From: Streptomyces antimicrobicus
GTDB lineage: Bacteria > Actinomycetota > Actinomycetes > Streptomycetales > Streptomycetaceae
Direction: 5' to 3'
DNA: 64,000 nucleotides
Assembly (NCBI RefSeq): GCF_020532625.1
Contig: NZ_JAJAUY010000009.1
Span: forward strand, 24,007-88,006
Shown here: positions 1-7,548 of the stretch, piece by piece
How the letters are laid out: each line of letters opens with the position of its first letter
How positions within the stretch are numbered: position 1 is the first letter of the stretch
Position numbers and translations under genes: made by a program
Notes under the pieces: model-generated
The model's database searches: none
What the model was told of the DNA's origin: nothing
What the model saw: the letters and a program-made list of their open reading frames with translations, nothing else

Positions 1-1080
1 CACGGTGGCGACGAGTTCGACGGCGCCGGCGGCACCGATGAGGTGGCCGATGACGGACTTCGGCGCGGTGACCGGCGGCTGTGCGCTGCCGAACACCTTG
101 GTGAGGGCGGCGGCCTCGGACCGGTCGTTGTAGGGGGTGGAGGTGCCGTGCGCGTTGACGTGCACGATGTCCTCGGGGGCGAGGCCGGCGTCGGCGATCG
201 CGCCGGCCATGGCGGCGGCGGCGCCCGCGCCGTCGGGCAGCGGCATCGCCAGGTGGTGGGCGTCGGCGGTGGCGGCGTACCCGGCGACCAGTCCGTAGGG
301 GCGGGCGCCACGGGCCCGGGCGTCGTCGAGGCGTTCCAGGACGACGAATCCGGCGCCCTCGCCCATCACGAACCCGTCGCGGTCCACGTCGAAGGGGCGC
401 GAGGCGTGCTCGGGGTCGTCGTTGCGGAAGCTGACGGCGCTGAGGTTGCCGAAGCCGGCCAGGGTGACCGGGGTGAGGGTGTGCTCGCAGCCGCCGGCGA
501 TGACGAGGTCGGCGCGGCCGGTCTGGAGCAGCAGCAGGGCGTGCCCGATGGCGTCGGCGCCGGAGGCGCAGGTGTTGGCCAGGGTCAGGGCGGGTCCGGT
601 CCAGCCCAGCCGCATGGCGATCTGGGCGGCGGCCGCGTTGGGCATGGTCATCAGCGGCATCAGCGGGTTGACCTTGGCGGGTCCGCCGGTGGTGAAGTGC
701 GCCGACTCCAGGTCGCTGGTGGCCCGGCCGCCGACGGCATTGCCGACGACGATCGCGGTCCGCCCGGCCTCGGCCGCCGGGGAGCCGGCGTCCCGGTGGG
801 CGGCGAGCGCGGCGGCGGTGCCGTAGTGGGCGAAGGGGTCCATCCGCCGGGCTTCCTTGGGCGGGACGAGACCGGCGACGGCCTCCAGGCCCCTGACCCG
901 GCAGCCGATGCGTACGCGGTGCCGGCTGAGGTCGATGTGGGTGAGCTCGGCCGCGGTGGAACGGCCGGCGTGCAGCGTGCGCCACAGCTCGTCCGGGGTG
1001 CACCCGCCGGGGGTGACCACGCCCATGCCGGTGATGGCGACGGGCGGCCGCGCCGAACTGCCCCTGGACGCTCCAGGCAT
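1..1080 (-). CDS. beta-ketoacyl-ACP synthase II (FabF/KAS II type), 3' end outside window
   Basis: Decarboxylative Claisen condensation of malonyl-ACP with an acyl-ACP. At least 360 codons are present and the C-terminal end runs off base 1. The thiolase-fold active site is complete: Cys171 in NTCASGADAIGH, His311 in NAHGTSTPYND and His346 in VIGHLIGAAGA. The start is ATG at 1080, giving MPGASRGSSARPPVAITGMG, the usual KAS N-terminus. It lies 50 bp downstream of the alpha-oxoamine synthase gene on the same strand and is probably cotranscribed with it. With the nearby KAS III, ACP and ketoreductase it would form a dedicated type II fatty-acid-like chain builder, comparable in composition to RedP/RedQ/RedR of the prodiginine pathway. 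The family call is firm; the role in chain elongation is inferred. Confidence 0.93.
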   Translation of the reverse strand, partial: MPGASRGSSARPPVAITGMGVVTPGGCTPDELWRTLHAGRSTAAELTHIDLSRHRVRIGCRVRGLEAVAGLVPPKEARRMDPFAHYGTAAALAAHRDAGSPAAEAGRTAIVVGNAVGGRATSDLESAHFTTGGPAKVNPLMPLMTMPNAAAAQIAMRLGWTGPALTLANTCASGADAIGHALLLLQTGRADLVIAGGCEHTLTPVTLAGFGNLSAVSFRNDDPEHASRPFDVDRDGFVMGEGAGFVVLERLDDARARGARPYGLVAGYAATADAHHLAMPLPDGAGAAAAMAGAIADAGLAPEDIVHVNAHGTSTPYNDRSEAAALTKVFGSAQPPVTAPKSVIGHLIGAAGAVELVATV

Positions 1081-1130
1081 GTCTGCTCCTCGGGTGGTGG
1101 ATCGGGTGGTCCAGCGGTCCGTCGGCGGGG

Positions 1131-2357
1131 TCAGATGATCCCGGTCTCGCGGGCGGCCTTGATGAAGGCGTCGGCGGCGAAGTCGATGTCGGCCTCGGTG
1201 TGCCGGGCGGTGATGGCGATCCGCAGCCGGGCCAGGTCGTTGGGCACGGCCGGGGTGACCACCGGCAGGCCGATCACACCGTGCTTGCGGGAGAGGGTGG
1301 CGAAGTCGTACGCGGCGTCGTCGGAGCCGGCGATGACCGGGACGACGGCGGTCTCGCTGTCGACGGTGGAGATCCCGGCGGCGTGCAGCAGCCCGCGGAA
1401 GCGCTCGGACTCGCGCTGGATGAACTCCACCCGCCACGGCTCGCGCTGCAGGATCCGCAGGGACTCCAGGGCGGCGGCGGCCTGGGCCGGGCCGAGGGCG
1501 GCGGAGAAGAGGAAGGGCCGGGAGGCGTACTTCAGGTGGTGGATGAGCTCGGCGGGGCCGGCGACCCAGCCGCCCATGGACGGGATGCCCTTGGAGAGGG
1601 TGCCGACCTTGACGTCGACCTTCACCTCGTAGTCGAAGTGCTCCTCGATGCCGCGGCCGGTCGCGCCGATGACGCCGAGGGCGTGGGCCTCGTCGACCAT
1701 CAGCAGCGCGTTGTGCGCGTCGCAGACCTTGCGCAGCTCCACCAGCGGGGCGATGTCGCCGTCCATGGAGTAGACGGAGTCGACGATGACCAGCCGTACC
1801 CCGGTGTCGGGGGTGGAGGCCAGGCGGCGCTCCAGGTGGGCGACGTCGTTGTGGCGGAAGCGGACGACGCTCGCGCCGGAGAGCTTGCAGCCGTCGACGA
1901 TGCTGGCGTGGTCGTACTTGTCGATGAAGACGGTGTCGCCGGGGCCGACGAGACCGCCGATGACGCCGGTGTTGGCGGCGTATCCGGAGCCGAAGACGAT
2001 GGCCTGCTCGCGGCCGGCGAACTTGGCGACCTCGGCCTCCAGTTCCTCGTGCAGCGGGGTGCTGCCGGCCAGCGCCCGGACGCCGTGGTTGCCGGTGCCG
2101 TAGCGGTCGACGGCGGCCTTGGCGGCGGAGACGACCCGCTCGTCGCCGGCGAGGCCGAGGTAGCTGTAGCCGGACATCATCAGCAGCCGCTGGCCGTCCT
2201 GGTCGGCGTAGGCCGAGTCGCGTTCGGCGGTGTACGCCACGAAGCTGTTCTTGCGGGCCGGCTCGTACTCCAGCTGGGCGACCCGGTTGCGGAAGTAGGC
2301 GAGCTTCGGCTCCAGGCGGGCCCAGGCAGCGGATGTGTTCACGAGCTTCTCCTCCAT
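1131..2357 (-). CDS. PLP-dependent alpha-oxoamine synthase (AONS/KBL/CqsA family)
   Basis: Members of this family condense an amino acid with an acyl thioester, with loss of CO2, to give an alpha-aminoketone. The 408-residue length is normal. Visible motifs are the Schiff-base Lys256 in VGTLSKGIPSMGG, the cofactor-stacking His150 in DKYDHASIVDG and the Asp222-Glu223-Ala-His225 motif. The start is ATG 2357 in MEEKLVNTSA. The acyl donor is likely the ACP or KAS product made by neighbouring genes, rather than pimeloyl thioester, because no other biotin genes are present. Related enzymes make the pyrrole precursor in prodiginines, the Vibrio CAI-1 signal and 5-aminolevulinate, so substrate cannot be read from the sequence. 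A SARP-type direct-repeat operator lies about 100 bp upstream of the start. Confidence 0.92.
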   Translation of the reverse strand: MEEKLVNTSAAWARLEPKLAYFRNRVAQLEYEPARKNSFVAYTAERDSAYADQDGQRLLMMSGYSYLGLAGDERVVSAAKAAVDRYGTGNHGVRALAGSTPLHEELEAEVAKFAGREQAIVFGSGYAANTGVIGGLVGPGDTVFIDKYDHASIVDGCKLSGASVVRFRHNDVAHLERRLASTPDTGVRLVIVDSVYSMDGDIAPLVELRKVCDAHNALLMVDEAHALGVIGATGRGIEEHFDYEVKVDVKVGTLSKGIPSMGGWVAGPAELIHHLKYASRPFLFSAALGPAQAAAALESLRILQREPWRVEFIQRESERFRGLLHAAGISTVDSETAVVPVIAGSDDAAYDFATLSRKHGVIGLPVVTPAVPNDLARLRIAITARHTEADIDFAADAFIKAARETGII

Positions 2358-2453
2358 CGACTCGTCGACCGGACGTCCGGCGGACCCGGAACTCCATCGG
2401 CGCCCCGCCGTTCTTCCGGCCGGGCTCTAGCGGAATTCCATTAAGGCTCGGAG

Positions 2454-2493
2454 GGCGCAATAGCGGCGCAAGAGGAAGTCCGGTGCGGGGCAA
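2454..2493 (-). promoter_or_regulatory. SARP-type direct-repeat operator upstream of the alpha-oxoamine synthase
   Basis: On the plus strand GGCGCAA occurs at 2454-2460 and 2465-2471, exactly 11 bp apart, with a weaker GGGGCAA at 2487-2493 (another 22 bp). Read on the coding strand of the leftward gene this is TTGCGCC-n4-TTGCGCC. The pair sits 97-114 bp upstream of the ATG at 2357. Heptamers on an 11-bp period are the known SARP recognition pattern, and the same heptamers recur at 6461-6481 and 6531-6548. Confidence 0.65.
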
Positions 2494-2544
2494 GTGTGTT
2501 GATGGATTCCGGCTCGAATACGAGGTCGCGGCGGCGGCCGGCCG

Positions 2545-2575
2545 TTGACACGTGAAGAACCGGCGCCGGTATCTT
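2545..2575 (+). promoter_or_regulatory. putative promoter of the SARP gene
   Basis: TTGACA at 2545-2550 and TATCTT at 2570-2575, separated by 19 bp, lie 60 bp upstream of the GTG start at 2635. The spacing is slightly long for a sigma-70-type promoter. Inferred from consensus only. Confidence 0.4.
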
Positions 2576-2634
2576 CGAAACCGCACGAACTAGGGGGACA
2601 CGGCCGGAAGCCGACCGTTTTCGGAGAGTGCATA

Positions 2635-3528
2635 GTGCTGATCAGACTCGTAGGTCTTGTCACGATCGAGCCGGACGGAGCTCCGCCGCAGCACCTCTCC
2701 AGCGCCCAGGCACAGGTGGCCTTCGCCCGTCTGCTCATCGAGCGGGCCACGGGCACGGACCGCGACCAGCTGGCCGAAACCGTGTGGCCCGAGGGGCTGC
2801 CGGACACCTGGGCCTCGGCGCTGCGCAGTGTGGTGAGCCGGGTGCGTACGTTCGTGACGACCCCGCAGGACCAGCCGGGGGTCACCCCGCTGGTGGCACA
2901 GGGCGGACGCTACGTGCTGCGACTGCCGCAGGACGCGGCCGTGGACGTGGAGTGCGCCGAGACGGCGGTGGCGGAGGCGTCGGAGGCGTACGCGGAGGGC
3001 GCGTACGCGGTGGCGCAGCAGCTGGCCGCCGGGGCGGTGTCGAACCTGCGCGGCTCGTTCCTGCCCTCGCACGAGGGCGAGTGGGTGACGGCCATGCGCG
3101 AGCAGCTGGAGGAGCTGCGCCTGAAGGCCCTGGAGACGGCGAGCCTGTCCTCCTCCGCCCTGGGCGACGAGCACCACGCGCTGCGCTACGCGGAGGAGGC
3201 GGTGCGCCGGGCGCCGTTCAGGGAGAGCGCCTACCGCTGCCGGATGGCGGCCCACACCCGGGCCGGCAACCGTGCGGAGGCCCTGCGCAGCTACCAGCAG
3301 CTGCGGGAGGTCCTGGCCGAGGAGCTGGGCATCGACCCGGCCCCGGAGACGGAGGCGGCCTACCTGGAACTGCTGCGCACGCCGGAGCCCCGCCGCGACC
3401 GGGGCCCGCGCCCGTTCACGTACGTCGACCCGGTCCTGATGGGCATGTTCGAGGTCGACCGCGCCGCGGCCCCGCAGCCGTGCTCCTTGTCGGACCACGG
3501 GTGCACCACGCACCGCCGGGTGGCGTAA
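2635..3528 (+). CDS. SARP-family transcriptional activator (SARP-1)
   Basis: Small SARP of 297 residues with an N-terminal winged-helix DNA-binding domain (about residues 1-90) followed by a bacterial transcriptional activation domain (about 95-250). I take GTG 2635 as start because GGAGAG lies just upstream and the protein then begins with VLIRLVGLVTI, matching the usual SARP N-terminus; the frame is open further upstream to 2545. It is divergent from the alpha-oxoamine synthase. Three operators with identical heptamers stand upstream of the alpha-oxoamine synthase, the ACP operon and the methyltransferase operon, so this is the probable pathway-specific activator of the left cluster. The C-terminal 40 residues are not similar to any domain I recognise. 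Confidence 0.9.
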   Translation: MLIRLVGLVTIEPDGAPPQHLSSAQAQVAFARLLIERATGTDRDQLAETVWPEGLPDTWASALRSVVSRVRTFVTTPQDQPGVTPLVAQGGRYVLRLPQDAAVDVECAETAVAEASEAYAEGAYAVAQQLAAGAVSNLRGSFLPSHEGEWVTAMREQLEELRLKALETASLSSSALGDEHHALRYAEEAVRRAPFRESAYRCRMAAHTRAGNRAEALRSYQQLREVLAEELGIDPAPETEAAYLELLRTPEPRRDRGPRPFTYVDPVLMGMFEVDRAAAPQPCSLSDHGCTTHRRVA

Positions 3529-3541
3529 GCCCCGGCTCCCG

Positions 3542-3922
3542 TCAGGGGTTCAGGTCCAGGACGCGGACCGGTTCGCCCGCCCAGCGCTTGGGTTCCGTCG
3601 TGGCGACGAACGCGCCGTCCGGACGGTCGGGGCTCGGCTGGGCCGCGTGCAGCGTGTGGGCCAGGGCCCACGAGTCCTGCCGGGCCACCGCCAGGACGGC
3701 GGGCAGATCGAGGTCGAGGAGGGTCAGCCCGGGCAGCGCGGCCAGGTGCTCCGCCGTGCCCGGGCGGGCCCGGCCGGCCTCGACGAGCGCGCAGGCCGGC
3801 GCGTAGAGGAACCAGCCGGGCTGGGTGTGTGCCCGGTGGATCAGCCGGGAGGCGTTCGCGTTTCCCGTGCCCGCCGCGGCCAGGGCGGTCTCGTCGAGGA
3901 CGATGTGCAGTGGATCGGTCAC
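3542..3922 (-). CDS. PIN-domain ribonuclease, toxin of a type II toxin-antitoxin pair
   Basis: A 126-residue PIN-fold protein; such toxins (VapC-like) cleave RNA using clustered acidic residues and Mg2+. The N-terminal acidic pair is in HIVLDETALAAAG and a C-terminal segment GAFVATTEP fits the last PIN strand. The GTG start at 3922 overlaps the antitoxin stop by 4 bp (GTGA), the typical coupled arrangement. Longer in-frame reading to 4006 would overlap the antitoxin extensively and is rejected. Family assignment rests on overall pattern and on the partner gene; the acidic centre is less canonical than in VapC proper. Confidence 0.72.
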   Translation of the reverse strand: MTDPLHIVLDETALAAAGTGNANASRLIHRAHTQPGWFLYAPACALVEAGRARPGTAEHLAALPGLTLLDLDLPAVLAVARQDSWALAHTLHAAQPSPDRPDGAFVATTEPKRWAGEPVRVLDLNP

Positions 3923-4176
3923 CGGCCCATCGCCTTCGCGATCCGCCGGTTCAGCTCGCGGTCGAGCTCTTCCTCTTCGCTCGGCGTCGGGTCGTACCCG
4001 TTCCACGCCTTCAGGAGCTCCCGGGCCCGCTGGGCACGCTCCGCCCGCTCGGCCGGCGTGAGCAGCGACTCCGCCAGCCGGGACAGGTAGGCCCGCAGCG
4101 ACATCCCCTCGGCAGCGGCTACGGCGGCGAGCCGGTCCCTGGCCTCTTCGGAGATCCGGATGTTCGCGTCAGGCAC
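3919..4176 (-). CDS. ribbon-helix-helix antitoxin
   Basis: An 85-residue protein whose N-terminal half reads NIRISEEARDRLAAVAAAEG, a ribbon-helix-helix DNA-binding segment with a beta strand followed by two helices. The C-terminal half is strongly charged and helical (about residues 45-85), suited to wrap the toxin. It is expected to neutralise the PIN protein encoded directly downstream and to repress its own operon. The pair is inserted between the SARP gene and the ketoreductase and has no obvious metabolic role; it may stabilise the replicon. Confidence 0.75.
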   Translation of the reverse strand: MPDANIRISEEARDRLAAVAAAEGMSLRAYLSRLAESLLTPAERAERAQRARELLKAWNGYDPTPSEEEELDRELNRRIAKAMGR

Positions 4177-4382
4177 GGCGGTGCTCCTTCCCAGTGACCC
4201 AGCCTAGGGGGTACGGGTACGGGTACGTATCACTCGGACGGGTGAACATCCGGACCCCCGGCCCGCCCCCGACCCCCGCCCCGCCCCCCCGCCTTGCCCC
4301 CCAGGCACGCCCGTGGCCCCGGCCGCCCCGGGGGGAAGGGGGCGGCCGGGGCCGGGTGGGGGAGAGGCACGGGCGGTGGGGA

Positions 4383-5135
4383 TCAGGTGATGGAGACGCC
4401 CGAGTCGATGCTGACGACCTGGCCGGTCATGCAGTCCTGGTCCAGGAACAGCCCCACGCTGCGCGCGACCTCCTCGACCGTGACGAACCGCGGGATCGGG
4501 GCCTTGTCCTCCATGCCCTCCTTGACCCGGTCCGGCAGGTCCTGCGTCATGCCGGTGATCATGAAGCCCGGGGAGAGGGCGTTCACGGTCACCCCGCGCC
4601 GGCCGCACTCGGCGGCCAGCGTCCGGGTGAAGCCGATCAGGCCGGCCTTGGACGCGGAGTACGCCGTCTGGCCCGCGGTCGCGATGATCCCGGACGGGGA
4701 CACCACGTTGATCACCCGGCCCCACCGCTTGCGCAGCATCGCGGGCACGGACACCCGGGCGGTGTGGAAGGAGCCGATCAGGTTGGTCTGGACGACCTGC
4801 GCCCAGTCGGCGGGGTTCTGCATGGCCATCAGGCTGTCCTTGCGGATCGCCCCGTTGTTGACCAGCACGTCCACCGGGCCGAGCGCGGTGGAGATCTCCT
4901 CGTACAGCTTCTGCGTGGCCTCCCAGGAGCCGACGTCGCCGGTGACCAGCACCGAGTCGTTCGTCAGCTTCTCCTGGACGGCCAGCGCCGCGTCCCGCGA
5001 GCTGTTGTAGTGGACGGCGACCCGGCAGCCGAGCGCGTCCAGCTCCAGGGCGAGGGCCTGGCCCAGGCCCCCCGAGGCGCCCGTGACGAGCGCCACCGGG
5101 GACTGCGGGCGCTCACCCGCAACGTTCTTGCTCAT
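4383..5135 (-). CDS. 3-oxoacyl-ACP reductase (FabG-like SDR)
   Basis: NADPH-dependent reduction of beta-ketoacyl-ACP. The 250-residue classical SDR has the cofactor motif VTGASGGLGQA (about residues 17-27), NNGA at 94-97 (one residue different from the usual NNAG), and the catalytic Ser146, Tyr159 and Lys163 (YSASK). The start ATG 5135 overlaps the stop of the KAS III gene by 4 bp, so translation is coupled. It is the last gene of the ACP-KAS III-ketoreductase operon. The G-A for A-G change in NNGA is unusual but the catalytic triad is intact. Confidence 0.9.
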   Translation of the reverse strand: MSKNVAGERPQSPVALVTGASGGLGQALALELDALGCRVAVHYNSSRDAALAVQEKLTNDSVLVTGDVGSWEATQKLYEEISTALGPVDVLVNNGAIRKDSLMAMQNPADWAQVVQTNLIGSFHTARVSVPAMLRKRWGRVINVVSPSGIIATAGQTAYSASKAGLIGFTRTLAAECGRRGVTVNALSPGFMITGMTQDLPDRVKEGMEDKAPIPRFVTVEEVARSVGLFLDQDCMTGQVVSIDSGVSIT

Positions 5136-6118
5136 GCCGCGACACCGCCCCACTCCATCAGGATCGAACCCCATGTCATGCCGGCGCCGAAGCCGGCCAG
5201 CAGGACCTTGTCGCCCGCCTTGATACGGCCCTCCTCCAGGGCCTCGGTCAGCGCGATCGGGATCGACGCCGAGGCGGTGTTGCCGTACTTCTGGAGGTTG
5301 GTGATCAGTGCCTCGGGCCGCAGCCCGGTGTGCGACACGATCGAGTTGATGATGCGGATGTTGGCCTGGTGGGGGACGACGTGGTCGACCTCGGCCGCCG
5401 CCACCTTCGCGTTCTCCAGCGTCTCGCGCACCGTGCGGACGGTGTAGCGGACGGCGTTGAGGTAGATCTCGTTGCCGTTGATCTGCGCGTAGTGCAGTCC
5501 GGCGTCCAGGGTCTCCTGGGTGGTCGGCATCCGGCTGCCGCCGGCCAGCACCTTCAGGGAGCCGGTGCAGGAGCCGTCCGCGCCCAGGTTCCAGGCCTTG
5601 ACCCGGTTCTCGGCGCCCGGCTGGAGCACGACCGCGCCCGCGCCGTCGCCGACCAGGATGGACAGGTCCCGGTCGGCCGGGTTGGCCGTCAGGGTGTGGG
5701 TGTCGGAGCCGATCAGCAGGATCGGCCGCGGGTCGATGGCGATCAGCGCCATCGCCGAGACGAGCCCGTAGACGAAGCCCGCGCACTCGGAGTTCACGTC
5801 GTGCGCGCTGCCGGCGATGCCGAGCTCGTGGTGGACGAACGCGGACGTCGCCGGCGACGGCTGCTCGGGCGTGGCGGTCGCGACGATGAGGTGGGCGATG
5901 TCGGCGCCGGTCAGGCCCGCCTTGTCCAGCGCGCGCCGGCCGGCCTCGACGGCCAGGGAGGCGGTGGTCTGCCCCGGGTCCACCGCTCGCCGCTCACGGA
6001 TGCCGCAGCGGCTGACGACCCAGTGCTCGTCCACGCCGAAACGCTCCGCGAGTTCCGCACTGGTGACGATGCGCTCGGGTACGGACATGCCCCACCCGGT
6101 GATGTCGAAGCCGGTCAC
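5132..6118 (-). CDS. 3-oxoacyl-ACP synthase III (KAS III / FabH-like)
   Basis: Starts chains by condensing an acyl-CoA with malonyl-ACP. The 328-residue protein has the complete KAS III triad: Cys112 in NSECAGFVYG, His250 in VPHQAN and Asn280 in KYGNTASAS. The start is ATG 6118 (MTGFDITGWGMSVPE). It overlaps the ketoreductase by 4 bp and follows the ACP gene by 15 bp. Alongside a KAS II and an alpha-oxoamine synthase it likely supplies the primer for a specialised acyl chain. Actinobacterial KAS III enzymes often accept branched starters; substrate cannot be told here. Confidence 0.93.
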   Translation of the reverse strand: MTGFDITGWGMSVPERIVTSAELAERFGVDEHWVVSRCGIRERRAVDPGQTTASLAVEAGRRALDKAGLTGADIAHLIVATATPEQPSPATSAFVHHELGIAGSAHDVNSECAGFVYGLVSAMALIAIDPRPILLIGSDTHTLTANPADRDLSILVGDGAGAVVLQPGAENRVKAWNLGADGSCTGSLKVLAGGSRMPTTQETLDAGLHYAQINGNEIYLNAVRYTVRTVRETLENAKVAAAEVDHVVPHQANIRIINSIVSHTGLRPEALITNLQKYGNTASASIPIALTEALEEGRIKAGDKVLLAGFGAGMTWGSILMEWGGVAA

Positions 6119-6133
6119 GTGGCTGGCCCCGCC

Positions 6134-6388
6134 TTACGCCTGCGCCGGGACGAGCTCGACGATCTTCGCGTACACGTCGCGCAGCGTGGTCGTGTCGTCG
6201 AGGTCGGCGAAGAGGGACTCGTCGGCCGGAATGTGCGGGTACTGGTTCTGGAAGCCGTACAGCCACTCCATCAGGTCCAGCGAGTCGACGTCCGCGATGT
6301 GCTGGAGCGGGGCGTCGGGGCTGACCTCCGCGGCACCCGAAACGGCCTCAAGCTGGCTCGCCAGTTCTTCGATGGTGGGCAGCGACAT
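6134..6388 (-). CDS. acyl carrier protein (ACP-1)
   Basis: An 84-residue carrier protein that holds the growing chain on a phosphopantetheine arm. The attachment residue is Ser36 in the motif DVDSLDLMEWL, and the acidic helix II expected of ACPs follows. The ATG start at 6388 has no strong purine-rich stretch beyond GAGAGGACC upstream. It is first in the leftward operon with KAS III and the ketoreductase. The SARP-type repeats at 6461-6481 lie 73-93 bp upstream. The phosphopantetheinyl transferase at 12090-12728 is the likely activating enzyme. Confidence 0.92.
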   Translation of the reverse strand: MSLPTIEELASQLEAVSGAAEVSPDAPLQHIADVDSLDLMEWLYGFQNQYPHIPADESLFADLDDTTTLRDVYAKIVELVPAQA

Positions 6389-6458
6389 GGGGTCGGTCCT
6401 CTCTCGGCAGTACAACTCGGCGGTGCGTGACGTGTTTTCCGAAGCGATGAAATCCCCG

Positions 6459-6549
6459 CCCCCGCAAGGAAGGCGCAAGACGGATCCCGGCCGGGCCCCC
6501 GCCGGGCCGCCGCGGGGAATTCCCCGCGTCTTGCGCCTGCCTTGCGGGG
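6459..6549. promoter_or_regulatory. inverted pair of SARP-type operators between divergent ACP and methyltransferase operons
   Basis: Two near-identical direct-repeat operators face outward. Left copy: CCCGCAA at 6461-6467 and GGCGCAA at 6472-6478, 11 bp apart, reading TTGCGCC-n4-TTGCGGG toward the ACP gene. Right copy: TTGCGCC at 6531-6537 and TTGCGGG at 6542-6548, reading the same way toward the methyltransferase. They lie about 73-93 bp and 93-110 bp upstream of the two start codons. The heptamers match those upstream of the alpha-oxoamine synthase. Confidence 0.7.
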
Positions 6550-6640
6550 CATCCGGTTTCCTCGGACGCGAATTCACCACGGCACCCGAACCGCCACATC
6601 ACGGCACTGCCCGAGCCGGACAGGAAATGAGGACCACAGG

Positions 6641-7537
6641 ATGACAACGGTCGCCCCCAAGTCGGTGGACCCCGAGGTCGACGCGATCAGGCACCACTAC
6701 GAGGTCAGCAACGACTTCTACCGGCTGCTGCTGGGCCCCACGATGATGTACTCCGGCGGCTACTGGGAGGAGGGCGAGGACCTCGTCGCCACCCTCGACG
6801 AGGCCCAGGAGCGCAAGCTGGACAAGTTCGCGGAGCTCGCGAACGTGCGGGCCGGCGGCGCCAAGCGCGTGCTGGACATCGGCTGCGGCTGGGGCACCAT
6901 GCTCAACCGCCTCACCACCGTCCACGGCGCCGAGGCCGGGGTGGGCCTGACCCTGTCCCGCACCCAGGAGGCCTTCATCGACGGCCTGGGCAACCCGCGG
7001 ATCACCACGCTGGTGCAGAGCTGGGCGGACTACAAGGTCGCCGACGAGTCGGAGAAGTACGACGCCGCGTTCTGCATCAACGCCCTGGAGCACTTCGTCT
7101 CCTCCAACCTGCCGCCGAAGGAGCGCACCAAGCGCTACCGCTTCTTCTTCCAGCAGGTCGCGAACGCCCTCAACCCCGGTGCCAAGTTCGTCCTGCACAC
7201 CATGACCGCCGAGGCGCTGCCGATGAACCGCGCGCTGCTCGACGACCTGAAGTTCCTGCAGCGCTCCGAGTTCGAGGGCTGCCACATCCCGCACCTGAGC
7301 GAGCTGAGCGCCGCCGCCGAGGGCCTGTTCGAGATCGACGAGATCGTCAACGAGCGCGAGTCCTTCGCCATGGCCTGCCGTGCCTGGCTGGTGCTGCTCG
7401 CCGAGCGCCGCGACGAGGCCGTCGCCATGGAGGGCGAGGAGGTCGTGTCCCGCTTCGAGCGCTACCTGGACATCTTCGCCTACACGCTCGAGGACAAGTT
7501 CTTCAACAACTTCCGCGTCACCATCACGCGCCGCTGA
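6641..7537 (+). CDS. SAM-dependent methyltransferase, cyclopropane-fatty-acid-synthase family
   Basis: A 298-residue class I methyltransferase. The N-terminal HHYEVSNDFYRLLLG segment (about residues 18-32) is the hallmark of the CFA synthase/mycolic acid methyltransferase family, and the SAM-binding motif VLDIGCGWG is at about 77-85. Members transfer a methylene or methyl group to an activated carbon or double bond of an acyl chain. The start ATG 6641 follows AGGACCACAGG. It heads the rightward operon, 11 bp before the Baeyer-Villiger monooxygenase. C-methylation or cyclopropanation of the cluster's acyl product is the natural inference; the substrate is unknown. Confidence 0.85.
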   Translation: MTTVAPKSVDPEVDAIRHHYEVSNDFYRLLLGPTMMYSGGYWEEGEDLVATLDEAQERKLDKFAELANVRAGGAKRVLDIGCGWGTMLNRLTTVHGAEAGVGLTLSRTQEAFIDGLGNPRITTLVQSWADYKVADESEKYDAAFCINALEHFVSSNLPPKERTKRYRFFFQQVANALNPGAKFVLHTMTAEALPMNRALLDDLKFLQRSEFEGCHIPHLSELSAAAEGLFEIDEIVNERESFAMACRAWLVLLAERRDEAVAMEGEEVVSRFERYLDIFAYTLEDKFFNNFRVTITRR

Positions 7538-7548
7538 GGGAGGCCGAC

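Noticed and set aside
1131..2357. Annotation as a biotin-pathway BioF
   Set aside because: Family motifs fit, but no other biotin gene is present and the neighbours form an acyl-chain cluster with shared operators, so the broader family name is used.
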